Origin: an uncultured Oscillospiraceae bacterium
GTDB taxonomy: Bacteria; Bacillota; Clostridia; Oscillospirales; Ruminococcaceae
DNA: 42,904 nucleotides
Direction of reading: 5' to 3'
Assembly (NCBI GenBank): GCA_910577365.1
Contig: CAJTMU010000016.1
Coordinates: 1 to 42,904 of the forward strand
Positions 26,016-33,704 of the stretch are shown here, one piece after another (the first letter of the stretch is position 1; each line of letters starts with the position of its first letter). The notes under the pieces are model-generated. The model saw only the letters and a list, made by a program, of their open reading frames with translations. It ran no database searches and had not been told where the DNA came from. A program made the translations under genes and the position numbers.

Positions 26016-27238
26016 TGGGATTATTCGATAAATTCAAAAAGAAAAAGGAACGCGGGGAGCTTACCCCCGAAGACGAAACTTCTGCCGCTGACGTTGGCGA
26101 GGAGATTGAAGAACATTCAGAGCCTGAAAACGGCAAGGATATCTCCTCCGACGTATCTGAGGAAGCTGTGGCGTTTACAGAGGATATTTCGGAATCGGAG
26201 ATGAATGCTGAGGAGGAATCGGAGTTTACAGAAAATATTCCCTATTCGGAGACGGTATCCGAAGAAATTCCCGATGAGAGCGGCGGGGAAAACACGGATA
26301 CGGAAGAAACCGAGGACGCTCCCGCAAAGCGTGAGGGATTTTTCGCAAAGCTGAAAAACGGTTTGAAAAAGACCAAGGACGGCTTTGTCAATAAAGTAGA
26401 GCTGCTGATAAACTCCTTTACGAAAATCGACGAGGATTTTTTCGACGAACTGGAGGAAACGCTTATTCTGTCGGATATCGGCGCGGAGACCTCAATGGAG
26501 ATATGCGATAAGCTCCGCGCAGCGGTAAAGCGCACGGGCGCGACCGAACCCGCGGACGTAAAGGAGCTTTTGAGGGAGATAATCGCCGAGATACTCACGG
26601 GCGACAATGAGCTGCGGTTGGAAACAAAGCCCTCGGTCGTTATGGTAATAGGAGTGAACGGCGCGGGAAAGACTACTACCATAGGAAAGCTCTCCGCTTA
26701 TCTCAAGCGTTCTGGCAAAAGTGTGATAGTTGCGGCGGCGGATACGTTCCGCGCGGCGGCTATCGATCAGCTTAACGTGTGGACAGACCGCGCGGGCGTG
26801 GAGCTTATAAAGCAGACGGAGGGCAGCGATCCCGCGGCGGTGGTTTTCGACGCGATCAGCGCGGCAAAGGCGCGCGGCGCGGACGTGGTGCTTTGCGATA
26901 CCGCGGGAAGGCTTCACAACAAGAAAAATCTTATGGAGGAGCTTAAGAAGATAGCACGGGTGGTTGGTCGTGAGCTTCCCGGGGCTTCAACGGAGATACT
27001 GCTTGTTCTGGACGCCACAACAGGGCAAAATGCTGTTAATCAGGCTAAGCTTTTCGGTGAAAGTGCCGAAATTTCGGGAATTGTTCTCACAAAGCTTGAC
27101 GGAACTGCAAAAGGTGGTATAATAATACCTATAAAGAATGAATTGGGCATTCCGGTAAAGCTGGTGGGCGTGGGTGAAAAAATCGACGATCTTCAGCCGT
27201 TTATACCGGAGGATTATGTCAGGGCGCTGTTTGAGTAG
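26015..27238 (+). CDS. ftsY: Signal recognition particle receptor FtsY
   Basis: GTPase that docks SRP-ribosome complexes at the membrane. Residues 1-105 form a very acidic A region after a short basic start (MGLFDKFKKKKERG). The N domain follows from about 108, then the G domain with GVNGAGKTTTIGKL (P-loop residues 216-221), AADTFRAAAIDQL, DTAGRLHNKKNLM, TKLDGTAKGG and GVGEKIDDLQPF. The length of 407 residues is normal for FtsY with an A domain. It starts in the stop codon of the S41-like gene. Confidence 0.97.
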   Translation: MGLFDKFKKKKERGELTPEDETSAADVGEEIEEHSEPENGKDISSDVSEEAVAFTEDISESEMNAEEESEFTENIPYSETVSEEIPDESGGENTDTEETEDAPAKREGFFAKLKNGLKKTKDGFVNKVELLINSFTKIDEDFFDELEETLILSDIGAETSMEICDKLRAAVKRTGATEPADVKELLREIIAEILTGDNELRLETKPSVVMVIGVNGAGKTTTIGKLSAYLKRSGKSVIVAAADTFRAAAIDQLNVWTDRAGVELIKQTEGSDPAAVVFDAISAAKARGADVVLCDTAGRLHNKKNLMEELKKIARVVGRELPGASTEILLVLDATTGQNAVNQAKLFGESAEISGIVLTKLDGTAKGGIIIPIKNELGIPVKLVGVGEKIDDLQPFIPEDYVRALFE

Positions 27239-27363
27239 TTTTAGGGACTAAACGAGTTCTTAACAGCGGTCGGTTACGGCAGCCGTGTAATGTCGGCAGT
27301 GACTGTGCCAACGCATGAAAGCAACGTTCGCAAGAACAACATTCCGCCCGCGCAGGAAATTTT

Positions 27364-27433
27364 CCGCAAGCCGCTGCAAGTGCGCAGCGCAGCGGAGCAT
27401 TTGCGGTGAGGTAGCGCCGATTTATTCGGCGCT
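27364..27433 (+). repeat. Stacked hairpins between ftsY and rdgB
   Basis: CCGCAA pairs with TTGCGG around a 7-bp inner stem CCGCTGC/GCAGCGG (27364 to about 27406). AGCGCCGA (27413-27420) then pairs with TCGGCGCT (27426-27433). No strong T run follows. The 250-base gap 27239-27488 holds no recognisable gene, although a frame is open through part of it. Confidence 0.5.
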
Positions 27434-27488
27434 GTTTGAAAAATTATTTAAAAAACGTGAAAATTTCAAATTAAAATCAGGAGGAAAT

Positions 27489-28145
27489 ATGAAACATCAT
27501 CACAAACCGAGCGAGGAAGAGCACTCTACCGTGCCTGTCCGGCAAAGGATAATAATCGCGTCAAACAACGAGGGGAAGATAAGGGAATTCAGACAGCTTC
27601 TGAGACCTTTCGGGTTTGAGGCGGTATCCATGCGCGAGGCAGGCTATACAAAGGAGATTATCGAGGACGGGGAGACCTTTGAGGAGAACGCTCACATAAA
27701 GGCGAGGGCTATCTTCGAGGCGCTGCGTCTGCCTACGATAGCGGACGACAGCGGACTGGAAATAGATTTTCTGGACGGAGCGCCGGGGGTATATTCCGCA
27801 CGCTACGCGGGCGAGGGCGCGACGGATAAGGAGCGCTGCGAAAAGGTGCTGGAGGAAATGCACGGAGTCGCAAGACCCCTGCGCGACGCGCGCTTCGTAT
27901 GCTCGATATATTTTATATACGACGAGGACAGCGAGTATTCCGTAAACGGCACGGTTGAGGGATACATAGGCGATGAGATGACGGGGAAAAACGGCTTTGG
28001 CTACGACCCTATTTTTATGATAGACGATAACGAGAGCATGGCGACCATAGACGACGATGAAAAGAACAGGATAAGCCACCGCGCGAGGGCGTTTGAAAAG
28101 CTCTCGGTTATATTAAAGGAGAAATTTCTTGATGCTGACAAGTAA
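27489..28145 (+). CDS. rdgB: XTP/dITP diphosphatase (RdgB/HAM1)
   Basis: Hydrolyses non-canonical purine nucleoside triphosphates such as XTP and ITP. The family opening IIIASNNEGKIREFRQLL, DDSGLEIDFLDGAPGVYSARYAG, GKNGFGYDPIF and the closing SHRARAFEKL are all present. ATG 27489 has SD AGGAGG four bases away; an upstream extension of the frame (to 27315) runs through hairpin sequence and is not used. About 20 extra N-terminal residues, including KHHHK, precede the fold. It overlaps the next gene. Confidence 0.94.
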   Translation: MKHHHKPSEEEHSTVPVRQRIIIASNNEGKIREFRQLLRPFGFEAVSMREAGYTKEIIEDGETFEENAHIKARAIFEALRLPTIADDSGLEIDFLDGAPGVYSARYAGEGATDKERCEKVLEEMHGVARPLRDARFVCSIYFIYDEDSEYSVNGTVEGYIGDEMTGKNGFGYDPIFMIDDNESMATIDDDEKNRISHRARAFEKLSVILKEKFLDADK

Positions 28146-28428
28146 ACAACGCGCCCATCTGCGTTCCATAGCGCAGGGGTATGAAACGATATTTTTTGTG
28201 GGGAAAAACGGCATAGGAGAGGAGCTTGTAAAACAGCTTGACGACGTGCTGAACGCGAGAGAGCTTATCAAAGCAGGTGTTCAGGAGAGCTGCGATTACA
28301 CCGCGAGGGAGGCTGCCGACGAGATAGCGAAGCTGACAGGCTCGGAGGTCGTGCAGGTGATTGGGCGCAAATTCGTGCTTTGGCGCAGAAGCAAAGACCC
28401 AAAAAAGAGGGTGATAGAGCTTGATTAA
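28132..28428 (+). CDS. yhbY: YhbY/CRS1-type RNA-binding protein
   Basis: 98 residues. It opens MLTSKQRAHLRSIAQGYETIFFVGKNGI and ends with the GSEVVQVIGRKFVLWRRSKDPKK typical of the CRM (CRS1-YhbY) domain, a KH-like fold that binds ribosome assembly intermediates. The preceding TTG (28129) is also possible; ATG 28132 is preferred, 10 bases after AAAGGAG. It lies between rdgB and nadD, as in many Firmicutes. Confidence 0.92.
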   Translation: MLTSKQRAHLRSIAQGYETIFFVGKNGIGEELVKQLDDVLNARELIKAGVQESCDYTAREAADEIAKLTGSEVVQVIGRKFVLWRRSKDPKKRVIELD

Positions 28429-29011
28429 AACCGGTATATTCGGGGGAGCTTTCAACCCCGTGCACAACGGGCACGTCCGCCTTGCGGAGGAGGCTGTGAA
28501 GCAGCTTAAGCTGAAAAGGCTGCTGATAATACCAACGTTTGATTCGCCGCATAAGGACACAAAACTTGCTCCGTTTGACGACAGGGCGGAGATGTGCCGC
28601 CGCGCGTTCGGTCATATTGAGGGCGCGGAGATAAGCGATATAGAGCGCATACTCGGCGGAAAAAGCTATACGATAACCACCGTGCGTGAGCTGAAAAAGC
28701 TGTACCCAGAGGACAGGTTCTTTCTGCTGATTGGCGGAGATATGCTGTTCGGATTTGACAAGTGGTACAGATACGAGAGTATTCTCAACGAGGTAAAGGT
28801 GTGCGCCGCGGCGCGCGATAACGACAGCCTTACGGATATGATGGAATTTGCCGCGGAAATGGGCAAGGTAAAGGTTTTGCCCACAAACGCCGTGGAGGTA
28901 AGCTCAACGGAGATACGCGAGAAGGCGGCGCGCGGCGAGGATTTTTCCGAGCTTGTTCCCGAGGGTGTTTGCAAATATATAAAAGAAAAAAATATTTATT
29001 CCGAACAGTAA
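28421..29011 (+). CDS. nadD: Nicotinate-nucleotide adenylyltransferase
   Basis: Makes nicotinate adenine dinucleotide from NaMN and ATP in NAD synthesis. The nucleotidyltransferase motif GIFGGAFNPVHNGHVRLAEEA (His15, His18) and the C-terminal SSTEIR are intact. 196 residues is normal. The TTG start overlaps the end of the yhbY gene and is preceded by AGAGGGTG. In many Firmicutes the next gene is yqeK; here an ankyrin-repeat gene intervenes. Confidence 0.95.
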   Translation: MIKTGIFGGAFNPVHNGHVRLAEEAVKQLKLKRLLIIPTFDSPHKDTKLAPFDDRAEMCRRAFGHIEGAEISDIERILGGKSYTITTVRELKKLYPEDRFFLLIGGDMLFGFDKWYRYESILNEVKVCAAARDNDSLTDMMEFAAEMGKVKVLPTNAVEVSSTEIREKAARGEDFSELVPEGVCKYIKEKNIYSEQ

Positions 29012-29056
29012 GATAACGGGCAGACCGTCTGTCGGTTTAACGCCCGCGCGATATGC

Positions 29057-29083
29057 GAACACGGCTTGAACAGCGCCGTGTTC
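29057..29083 (+). repeat. Perfect 9-bp hairpin after nadD
   Basis: GAACACGGC (29057-29065) pairs with GCCGTGTTC (29075-29083). No T run follows, so it is a weak terminator or a processing signal. Confidence 0.5.
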
Positions 29084-29127
29084 GGCAGTAAGATAGGAGC
29101 GATAGATTTGGATTTGGGTGGAATGAT

Positions 29128-29781
29128 ATGAATAAATTATTTAAGGATATCAGACATGGCGATATTGAAGCGGTGCGGGCGGCAATATCAAAAAATGCCG
29201 CCGTTGTAAACGAGGTATACAACGCCAAGGCGCCTAAAAAGGATATTGGGCAATCGCCGCTGCAGGTAGCGATCAAATGCAGTGAATTTGAAATCATAGA
29301 TCTTTTGCTTGAAAAGGGCGCCGACCCCGATTTCATGGAAGACCCCTCGCTTGTTCCGCCTCACAGAGTTTGTATGTCTGTTCTGCATGACGCCATAATA
29401 GGAGCGTTTATCTCATTATGTTATAAACAGTACGATCATTCCGAAAAGTATATGAATCTGATCAAAATATTGCTTGAGAACGGAGCCGATCCCAACCGGA
29501 AAACGTCGTCGGAAATGCTTCCGATAGGCACGGCGGTAAATGATGCGGAAATGATTCTGACGAGAGGGAATGCTTATCCGGATATACAAGAAATTACAAA
29601 AAAAAGATTGTTTGAGTCACTTGACTTACTTATCAAGTATGGCGCGGATAAGGATAAATGGCTTGAGCAAAACTTCTGGGGAGTATCTAATAAAGTTCAT
29701 TTCTTTGAGGAAAAAATGTATGTTGATAACGTCGACGTAAGGGAACCTATTCGAATTGTTCTTAAAGAATATTTCGGCTAA
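29128..29781 (+). CDS. Ankyrin-repeat protein
   Basis: 217 residues built of ankyrin-like repeats: DIRHGDIEAVRAAISKNAAVVNEV, SPLQVAIKCSEFEIIDLLLEKGADPD, then KYMNLIKILLENGADPNRK and ESLDLLIKYGADKD. There is no signal peptide. Ankyrin repeats mediate protein-protein contact; no enzymatic part is present. ATG 29128 follows GGGTGGAA. The gene breaks up the usual nadD-yqeK neighbourhood and is visibly more AT-rich in its second half than its neighbours, so it may be a later insertion. Function unknown. Confidence 0.85.
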   Translation: MNKLFKDIRHGDIEAVRAAISKNAAVVNEVYNAKAPKKDIGQSPLQVAIKCSEFEIIDLLLEKGADPDFMEDPSLVPPHRVCMSVLHDAIIGAFISLCYKQYDHSEKYMNLIKILLENGADPNRKTSSEMLPIGTAVNDAEMILTRGNAYPDIQEITKKRLFESLDLLIKYGADKDKWLEQNFWGVSNKVHFFEEKMYVDNVDVREPIRIVLKEYFG

Positions 29782-29884
29782 ATATTTGTATTTGAACAAA
29801 TTCAATTTTACGGAAATTTAATTATAAAGCCGACCGTTAACGACCACACGTGAATTTCAGAAATGATTATCGGGGGGATAATTT

Positions 29885-30478
29885 TTGACAAAGTATGAGG
29901 AATTTGACGGGTATAGGGAGCTTTTAAAGCAGCGCCTGTCGAAAAAGCGCTATACCCACAGCGTGAACGTGGCGCAGGCAAGCTATAAGCTGGCGGAGCT
30001 TAACGGCGGCGACAAAAAGCGCTGCTATCTCGCGGGGCTGCTGCACGATATAATGAAGGAGGAGGCTCCCGAGCTTCAGAAGCAATACTGCGCGGAAAGC
30101 GGGCTTGACCCCGATCCCGCGGAGCTGCTCTCGCCGCAGCTTTGGCACGCGGTGGCGGGCGGATATTACGTCAGTAAGGAGCTGAAGATTACTGACGCGG
30201 AGATAATCGGCGCGATACGCTTTCACACCATCGCGCGCGCGGATATGCCGCTTATTGAAAAGATAGTTTATCTCGGTGATATGATTTCGGAGGACAGAAG
30301 CTATAAAGATGTTGACAAATTCAGAAAAATCTGTTATGATAATCTTGATAAGGCAATGTCGGTGGCGCTGATATACCAGATACAGAAAGTGTCCTCAAAG
30401 TGCGGACATATCCCGCGGTATACGCTGGACGCATATAATTTTTATCTGAAATACAATACGGATAAGGAGAGCTTATGA
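29885..30478 (+). CDS. yqeK: HD-domain protein YqeK, likely Ap4A hydrolase
   Basis: 197 residues with HD metal ligands His25 (RYTHSVNVA) and His54-Asp55 (AGLLHDIMKE), then WHAVAGGYYV, AIRFHTIARADM and YLGDMISEDRSY. YqeK proteins hydrolyse diadenosine tetraphosphate symmetrically. The TTG start is preceded by CGGGGGGA. The ATGA overlap with rsfS and the nearby nadD match the conserved order. Confidence in the family is high; the activity is from family knowledge. Confidence 0.93.
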   Translation: MTKYEEFDGYRELLKQRLSKKRYTHSVNVAQASYKLAELNGGDKKRCYLAGLLHDIMKEEAPELQKQYCAESGLDPDPAELLSPQLWHAVAGGYYVSKELKITDAEIIGAIRFHTIARADMPLIEKIVYLGDMISEDRSYKDVDKFRKICYDNLDKAMSVALIYQIQKVSSKCGHIPRYTLDAYNFYLKYNTDKESL

Positions 30479-30831
30479 CTGATTTAGAAAAACTCGAAAC
30501 GGCTGTAAGGGCGCTGGATTCAAAGAAAGCGTCGGACATAAAGGTGCTTAAGGTGGAGGATTTGACTATCCTCGCGAAATATTTCGTGATAGCTTCGGCA
30601 ACCAGCACAACGCAGGTAAAGGCGCTTGCGGACGTTGTTGAATTTATGCTCGGCGAAAAGGGAGTTCGCCCTAAAAGTACGGAGGGCGAGCAAAGCAGAA
30701 CATGGATAGTTCTTGACTATTATGATATAATAATTCATGTGTTCCTTGAGGAAACAAGGGATTTTTACCGTCTTGAACACCTTTGGGCGGACGGTACGCC
30801 CATGGATATCTCGGAATGGGTAACGGATTAG
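30475..30831 (+). CDS. rsfS: Ribosomal silencing factor RsfS
   Basis: 118 residues of the RsfS/YbeB/iojap family, which binds L14 and blocks subunit joining when nutrients are low. Diagnostic parts: DIKVLKVEDLTILAKYFVIASATS, EGEQSRTWIVLDYYDIIIHVF and the closing FYRLEHLWADGTPMD. It starts in the stop codon of yqeK (ATGA). Confidence 0.96.
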   Translation: MTDLEKLETAVRALDSKKASDIKVLKVEDLTILAKYFVIASATSTTQVKALADVVEFMLGEKGVRPKSTEGEQSRTWIVLDYYDIIIHVFLEETRDFYRLEHLWADGTPMDISEWVTD

Positions 30832-31034
30832 CGCTGATTAAAGCTTGTTTTGTATCACGGCGCGCGCATATCGAGCAGCAGATTTCTCGTCAAACGACAG
30901 CAATTTTTGACGGAACACTTTATGCGTTTCAAGAAAAATGTCTGTGCATGACGAAAAATTCGCAGGCAGTATGCGTTTTATTAAAATATTGAACAGTCTT
31001 TTAGAAAATTTTGCATAAAATTTTAAATAAGTAC
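30832..31034 (+). other. Non-coding gap with a possible decayed repeat
   Basis: No convincing gene. It contains GCGTTTCAAG and, further on, TTCGCAGGCA in the same order and orientation as in the reverse complement of the MITE at 38385-38549, which suggests a decayed relative. The remainder is AT-rich up to the rpsU promoter. Confidence 0.35.
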
Positions 31035-31063
31035 TTGACAAAATTTGATTGAGGTTGTATAAT
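31035..31063 (+). promoter_or_regulatory. Sigma-A promoter of rpsU
   Basis: TTGACA at 31035-31040, 17-base spacer, TATAAT at 31058-31063. Confidence 0.93.
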
Positions 31064-31089
31064 GTAGTATATACTTTTGTATATACTAC
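31064..31089 (+). promoter_or_regulatory. Perfect palindrome at the rpsU transcription start
   Basis: GTAGTATATAC (31064-31074), a TTTT loop, then its exact complement at 31079-31089. It directly follows the -10 box, so it is either a repressor operator over the start site or a 5'-end hairpin of the mRNA. A second small hairpin TGCCG/CGGCA lies just before the ribosome-binding site. Confidence 0.7.
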
Positions 31090-31135
31090 GTTTAGTAGAT
31101 AACCTGTGCCGAACGGCAAAGGGAGGGAAATATAG

Positions 31136-31309
31136 ATGGCAGAAATTCGTCTGGGCAAAAATGAATCTCTTGAGACAGCTCTGAAGCGTTTCAAGCGTTC
31201 ATGCGCAAGGGACGGCGTTCTTGCTGAAGTTCGTAAGAGAGAGCATTACGAAAAGCCTTCGGTAAAGCGTAAGAAGAAGTCCGAAGCTGCTCGCAAGCGC
31301 AAGTTCTGA
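31136..31309 (+). CDS. rpsU: 30S ribosomal protein S21
   Basis: 57 residues, the family's normal size. It begins MAEIRLGKNESLETALKRFK, continues RSCARDGVLAEVRKREHYEKPSVKRKKK and ends in a basic tail. The SD GGGAGGG lies just upstream of ATG 31136. S21 helps initiation and platform assembly of the small subunit. It is a single-gene unit with its own promoter and terminator. Confidence 0.97.
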   Translation: MAEIRLGKNESLETALKRFKRSCARDGVLAEVRKREHYEKPSVKRKKKSEAARKRKF

Positions 31310-31348
31310 TTTGGAGTTTGCTTTTGCTACTTAAAATCAACGGTTAGG

Positions 31349-31380
31349 GCGGGCATTTTATTGTCCGCTTTAATTGTTTT
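31349..31380 (+). terminator. Terminator of rpsU
   Basis: GCGGGCA (31349-31355) pairs with TGTCCGC (31362-31368), one G-T pair, then TTTAATTGTTTT. Confidence 0.7.
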
Positions 31381-31390
31381 GAGGTTATTT

Positions 31391-31796
31391 ATGACGGAAT
31401 ACAAACTTGACTTTGGCTGGGTGATAAGCGTTCCGAAAGGTTGGAGCAGTGAACGGGATAATGGAGAGTATATTTTCTATCCCGATGGCAGTGACACGAC
31501 TTTGTACGCTGCTGTGTTCCATGCCGAAAAAGACGGGCAGCCTGCTGATGACTTGGTAATGCGGGAGATCTTTCTTTCAACAGTTCCGACAGACAATAAG
31601 AAATTAGCAGTTTACTCAAAGTTGTGTTGTGAGGCGTTCCTAATTGTAAGCGAGGGCATTTATCGTATATGCTGCGGATTTTTCTTTGAAGGAGAATTGA
31701 TGTCAGTCAATCTCTATGTCTAAAGATGAAAAGGAAACAACGGAATTGTTTGAAAAAATTTATTCTACCATAAGGATTGTCAAAAATAACAGATGA
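31391..31796 (+). pseudogene. Small hypothetical protein, frameshifted near its end
   Basis: ATG 31391 opens a frame that encodes MTEYKLDFGWVISVPKGWSS and ends at TAA 31721-31723 after SVNLYV (110 residues). Removing one base around 31716-31718 would fuse it to SKDEKETTELFEKIYSTIRIVKNN, which ends at TGA 31794-31796 and looks like the natural amphipathic C-terminus. The gene therefore appears to carry a one-base insertion. The short isolated ORF resembles accessory immunity-type or orphan genes in style, but I do not recognise the family. The start has only a weak GAGG site. Confidence 0.55.
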
Positions 31797-31834
31797 TCGG
31801 CTTATGTCACGATAAACTTTTATTGGGGGCTATA

Positions 31835-32335
31835 ATGCTGTTTAAACCTACCTTTTGGCTTAAAAGCGTATTAAGTATAGATGAGGAATTCCTGAGGGAA
31901 AATCATGTGGAGGCGCTTGTGCTGGATCTTGACAACACTCTTTCAATGCATGGTAACCCAGCCGCGGAGGAGGGCGTGGAAGAATGGCTTGACAAAATGC
32001 GCGGACTTGGGATAAAAATGCGGGTGGTGTCCAACAATACAAACAGGCGCGTTGCTCCTCTTGCGGCAAAGCTCGGGCTTGAGTTTACGGCAAACGGCGC
32101 TAAGCCGCTCACTTTCGGAATAGCCCGCGCCATGAGGACTATGGGCGTTGATAAAAAAAATACATTGGTGGTGGGCGATCAGATATTCACCGATATTATC
32201 GCTGGAAATCTTAAGGGTGTAAGGACAGTGCTTGTAGAACCTTTTCATCTGGAAAAGACATGGACGTTCAGATTGAAAAGAAAGCTTGAGAGCGTGGTGT
32301 TCCACCGCAATTATTCGGAATTGGAGCTGAAATAA
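31835..32335 (+). CDS. yqeG: YqeG-family HAD phosphatase (class IIIA)
   Basis: 166 residues. HAD motif I LDLDNTLSMHG has the nucleophile Asp31 and Asp33; motif II is VVSNN; motif III/IV is VVGDQIFTDIIAGN. Relatives include phosphatidylglycerophosphate phosphatases, which makes phospholipid synthesis a possible role. ATG 31835 has GGGGG six bases upstream; the upstream extension to 31793 has no site. It begins the conserved block yqeG-nfo-like-aroQ-peptidase-efp. Confidence 0.92.
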   Translation: MLFKPTFWLKSVLSIDEEFLRENHVEALVLDLDNTLSMHGNPAAEEGVEEWLDKMRGLGIKMRVVSNNTNRRVAPLAAKLGLEFTANGAKPLTFGIARAMRTMGVDKKNTLVVGDQIFTDIIAGNLKGVRTVLVEPFHLEKTWTFRLKRKLESVVFHRNYSELELK

Positions 32336-32408
32336 TTTTTGTTTTAGGATTGTTAATTAAAGTTTTGCTCCGCAAACCACATAAAACTCGGAAGGAACGT
32401 GAATTGAA

Positions 32409-33263
32409 ATGGGCATTACATTCGGACCGGGCGGAAATTCCCTGAGCTGGGGCAAGCGGAAATTCCCCGAGGATCTTCCCGCATATCTTAAGGAGCTTGG
32501 ACTCAACGGTTACGAGATTGAATGCGGCAGAGGGGTGCGGCTGAGCGAAAAGACCCCCGCGCTGCTGCCGAAGCTGGCAAAGGAAAACGGAATATATGTT
32601 ACGCTTCACGCGCCGTATTTTATCTCGCTTTCCTCCGTGGAGGAGGAAACGCGGCTGAAAAGCGTGGATTATATTTTACAATCGGCGAATGCCGCAAGAT
32701 CGGTCGGCGCGGAGAAGATCGTCGTTCATTCGGGCAGCTGCTCCAAGATAAGCCGTGAGGAGGCGACCGCTCTTGCCAAAGATACGCTTAAACGCGCTCA
32801 GGCGGCGCTGGACGGGGCGGGGCTGTCGGAAATAATCATTTGCCCGGAGACCATGGGCAAGATAAATCAGCTGGGAACGCTGGAAGAGGTCACGGAGCTG
32901 TGCGGCGTTGACGAGAGATTTCTTCCCACGGTTGATTTCGGACACCTTAACGCGCGTACCCTCGGCGGGATAAAGGGCAGGGGGGACTACGCGAAAATGC
33001 TGGATCATATCGAGGACAAGCTCGGTCATGACAGATTGAGCAGAATGCATATACATTTCAGCAAGATAGAGTACACTCAGGGCGGCGAAAAGCGTCATAT
33101 CACCTTTGAGGACGAGGTTTTCGGTCCTCGCTACGAGCCGCTTATGGAGGAGCTTTACAGCCGCGGGCTGTCCCCGTCAATAATATGCGAGAGCGATGGA
33201 ACGCAGGCGGAGGACGCTGCGGAGATGATGAAATACTACAAAGCTTTGGGAGGTAAGGTATGA
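32409..33263 (+). CDS. Endonuclease IV-like TIM-barrel (AP endonuclease family 2)
   Basis: 284 residues with metal-site phrases of endonuclease IV: VTLHAPYFISLSS, IVVHSGS, ICPETMGK, PTVDFGHLNAR and MHIHFSKIEYT. Nfo proteins cut DNA at abasic sites with three Zn ions. It is more divergent than classical Nfo, so the exact substrate is open. A GAAGGAACG site lies upstream of the ATG. Its stop overlaps the aroQ start (ATGA). Confidence 0.88.
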   Translation: MGITFGPGGNSLSWGKRKFPEDLPAYLKELGLNGYEIECGRGVRLSEKTPALLPKLAKENGIYVTLHAPYFISLSSVEEETRLKSVDYILQSANAARSVGAEKIVVHSGSCSKISREEATALAKDTLKRAQAALDGAGLSEIIICPETMGKINQLGTLEEVTELCGVDERFLPTVDFGHLNARTLGGIKGRGDYAKMLDHIEDKLGHDRLSRMHIHFSKIEYTQGGEKRHITFEDEVFGPRYEPLMEELYSRGLSPSIICESDGTQAEDAAEMMKYYKALGGKV

Positions 33264-33700
33264 AAATATTGGTGTTGAACGGTCCGAATCTCAATCTTCT
33301 CGGAGAAAGAGAGCCTAATATCTACGGCGACGAAACCATGCAGTCAATCAATGATGAGATGTTGGAGCTGGGACGCGGTATGGGATATGAGGTGGAATAT
33401 TTTCAGAACAATGCCGAGGGCCGCCTTATCGACAGGCTTCAGGAGGCGCGGCTGGACTGCGCGGGGGTAATCTTCAACGCGGGAGCTTATACGCATTACA
33501 GCTACGCGCTGCGGGACGCTATCGCTTCAATAAAGATTCCAGTAATAGAGGTTCATATGTCAAATGTTGACAATCGCGAGGATTTTCGTAAAATAAGCGT
33601 GATATCTCCGGTTTGCTGCGGCAGTATAAGCGGCTTCGGAAAATACAGCTACTATCTGGCGTTCTATGCGCTGAATAATATTCTGGGGGAAGGAAAGTAA
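33260..33700 (+). CDS. aroQ: 3-dehydroquinate dehydratase, type II
   Basis: Third step of the shikimate pathway. 146 residues. NGPNLNLLGEREPNIYG carries the catalytic Arg17 and Tyr22; FNAGAYTHYS and EVHMSN (His99) complete the active site. It forms dodecamers in relatives. The start codon overlaps the previous stop. The M24 peptidase begins five bases after its TAA. Confidence 0.97.
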   Translation: MKILVLNGPNLNLLGEREPNIYGDETMQSINDEMLELGRGMGYEVEYFQNNAEGRLIDRLQEARLDCAGVIFNAGAYTHYSYALRDAIASIKIPVIEVHMSNVDNREDFRKISVISPVCCGSISGFGKYSYYLAFYALNNILGEGK

Positions 33701-33704
33701 TTAT

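Noticed and set aside
27315..27488. N-terminal extension of rdgB
   Set aside because: It runs through hairpin sequence; ATG 27489 has AGGAGG at the right distance.
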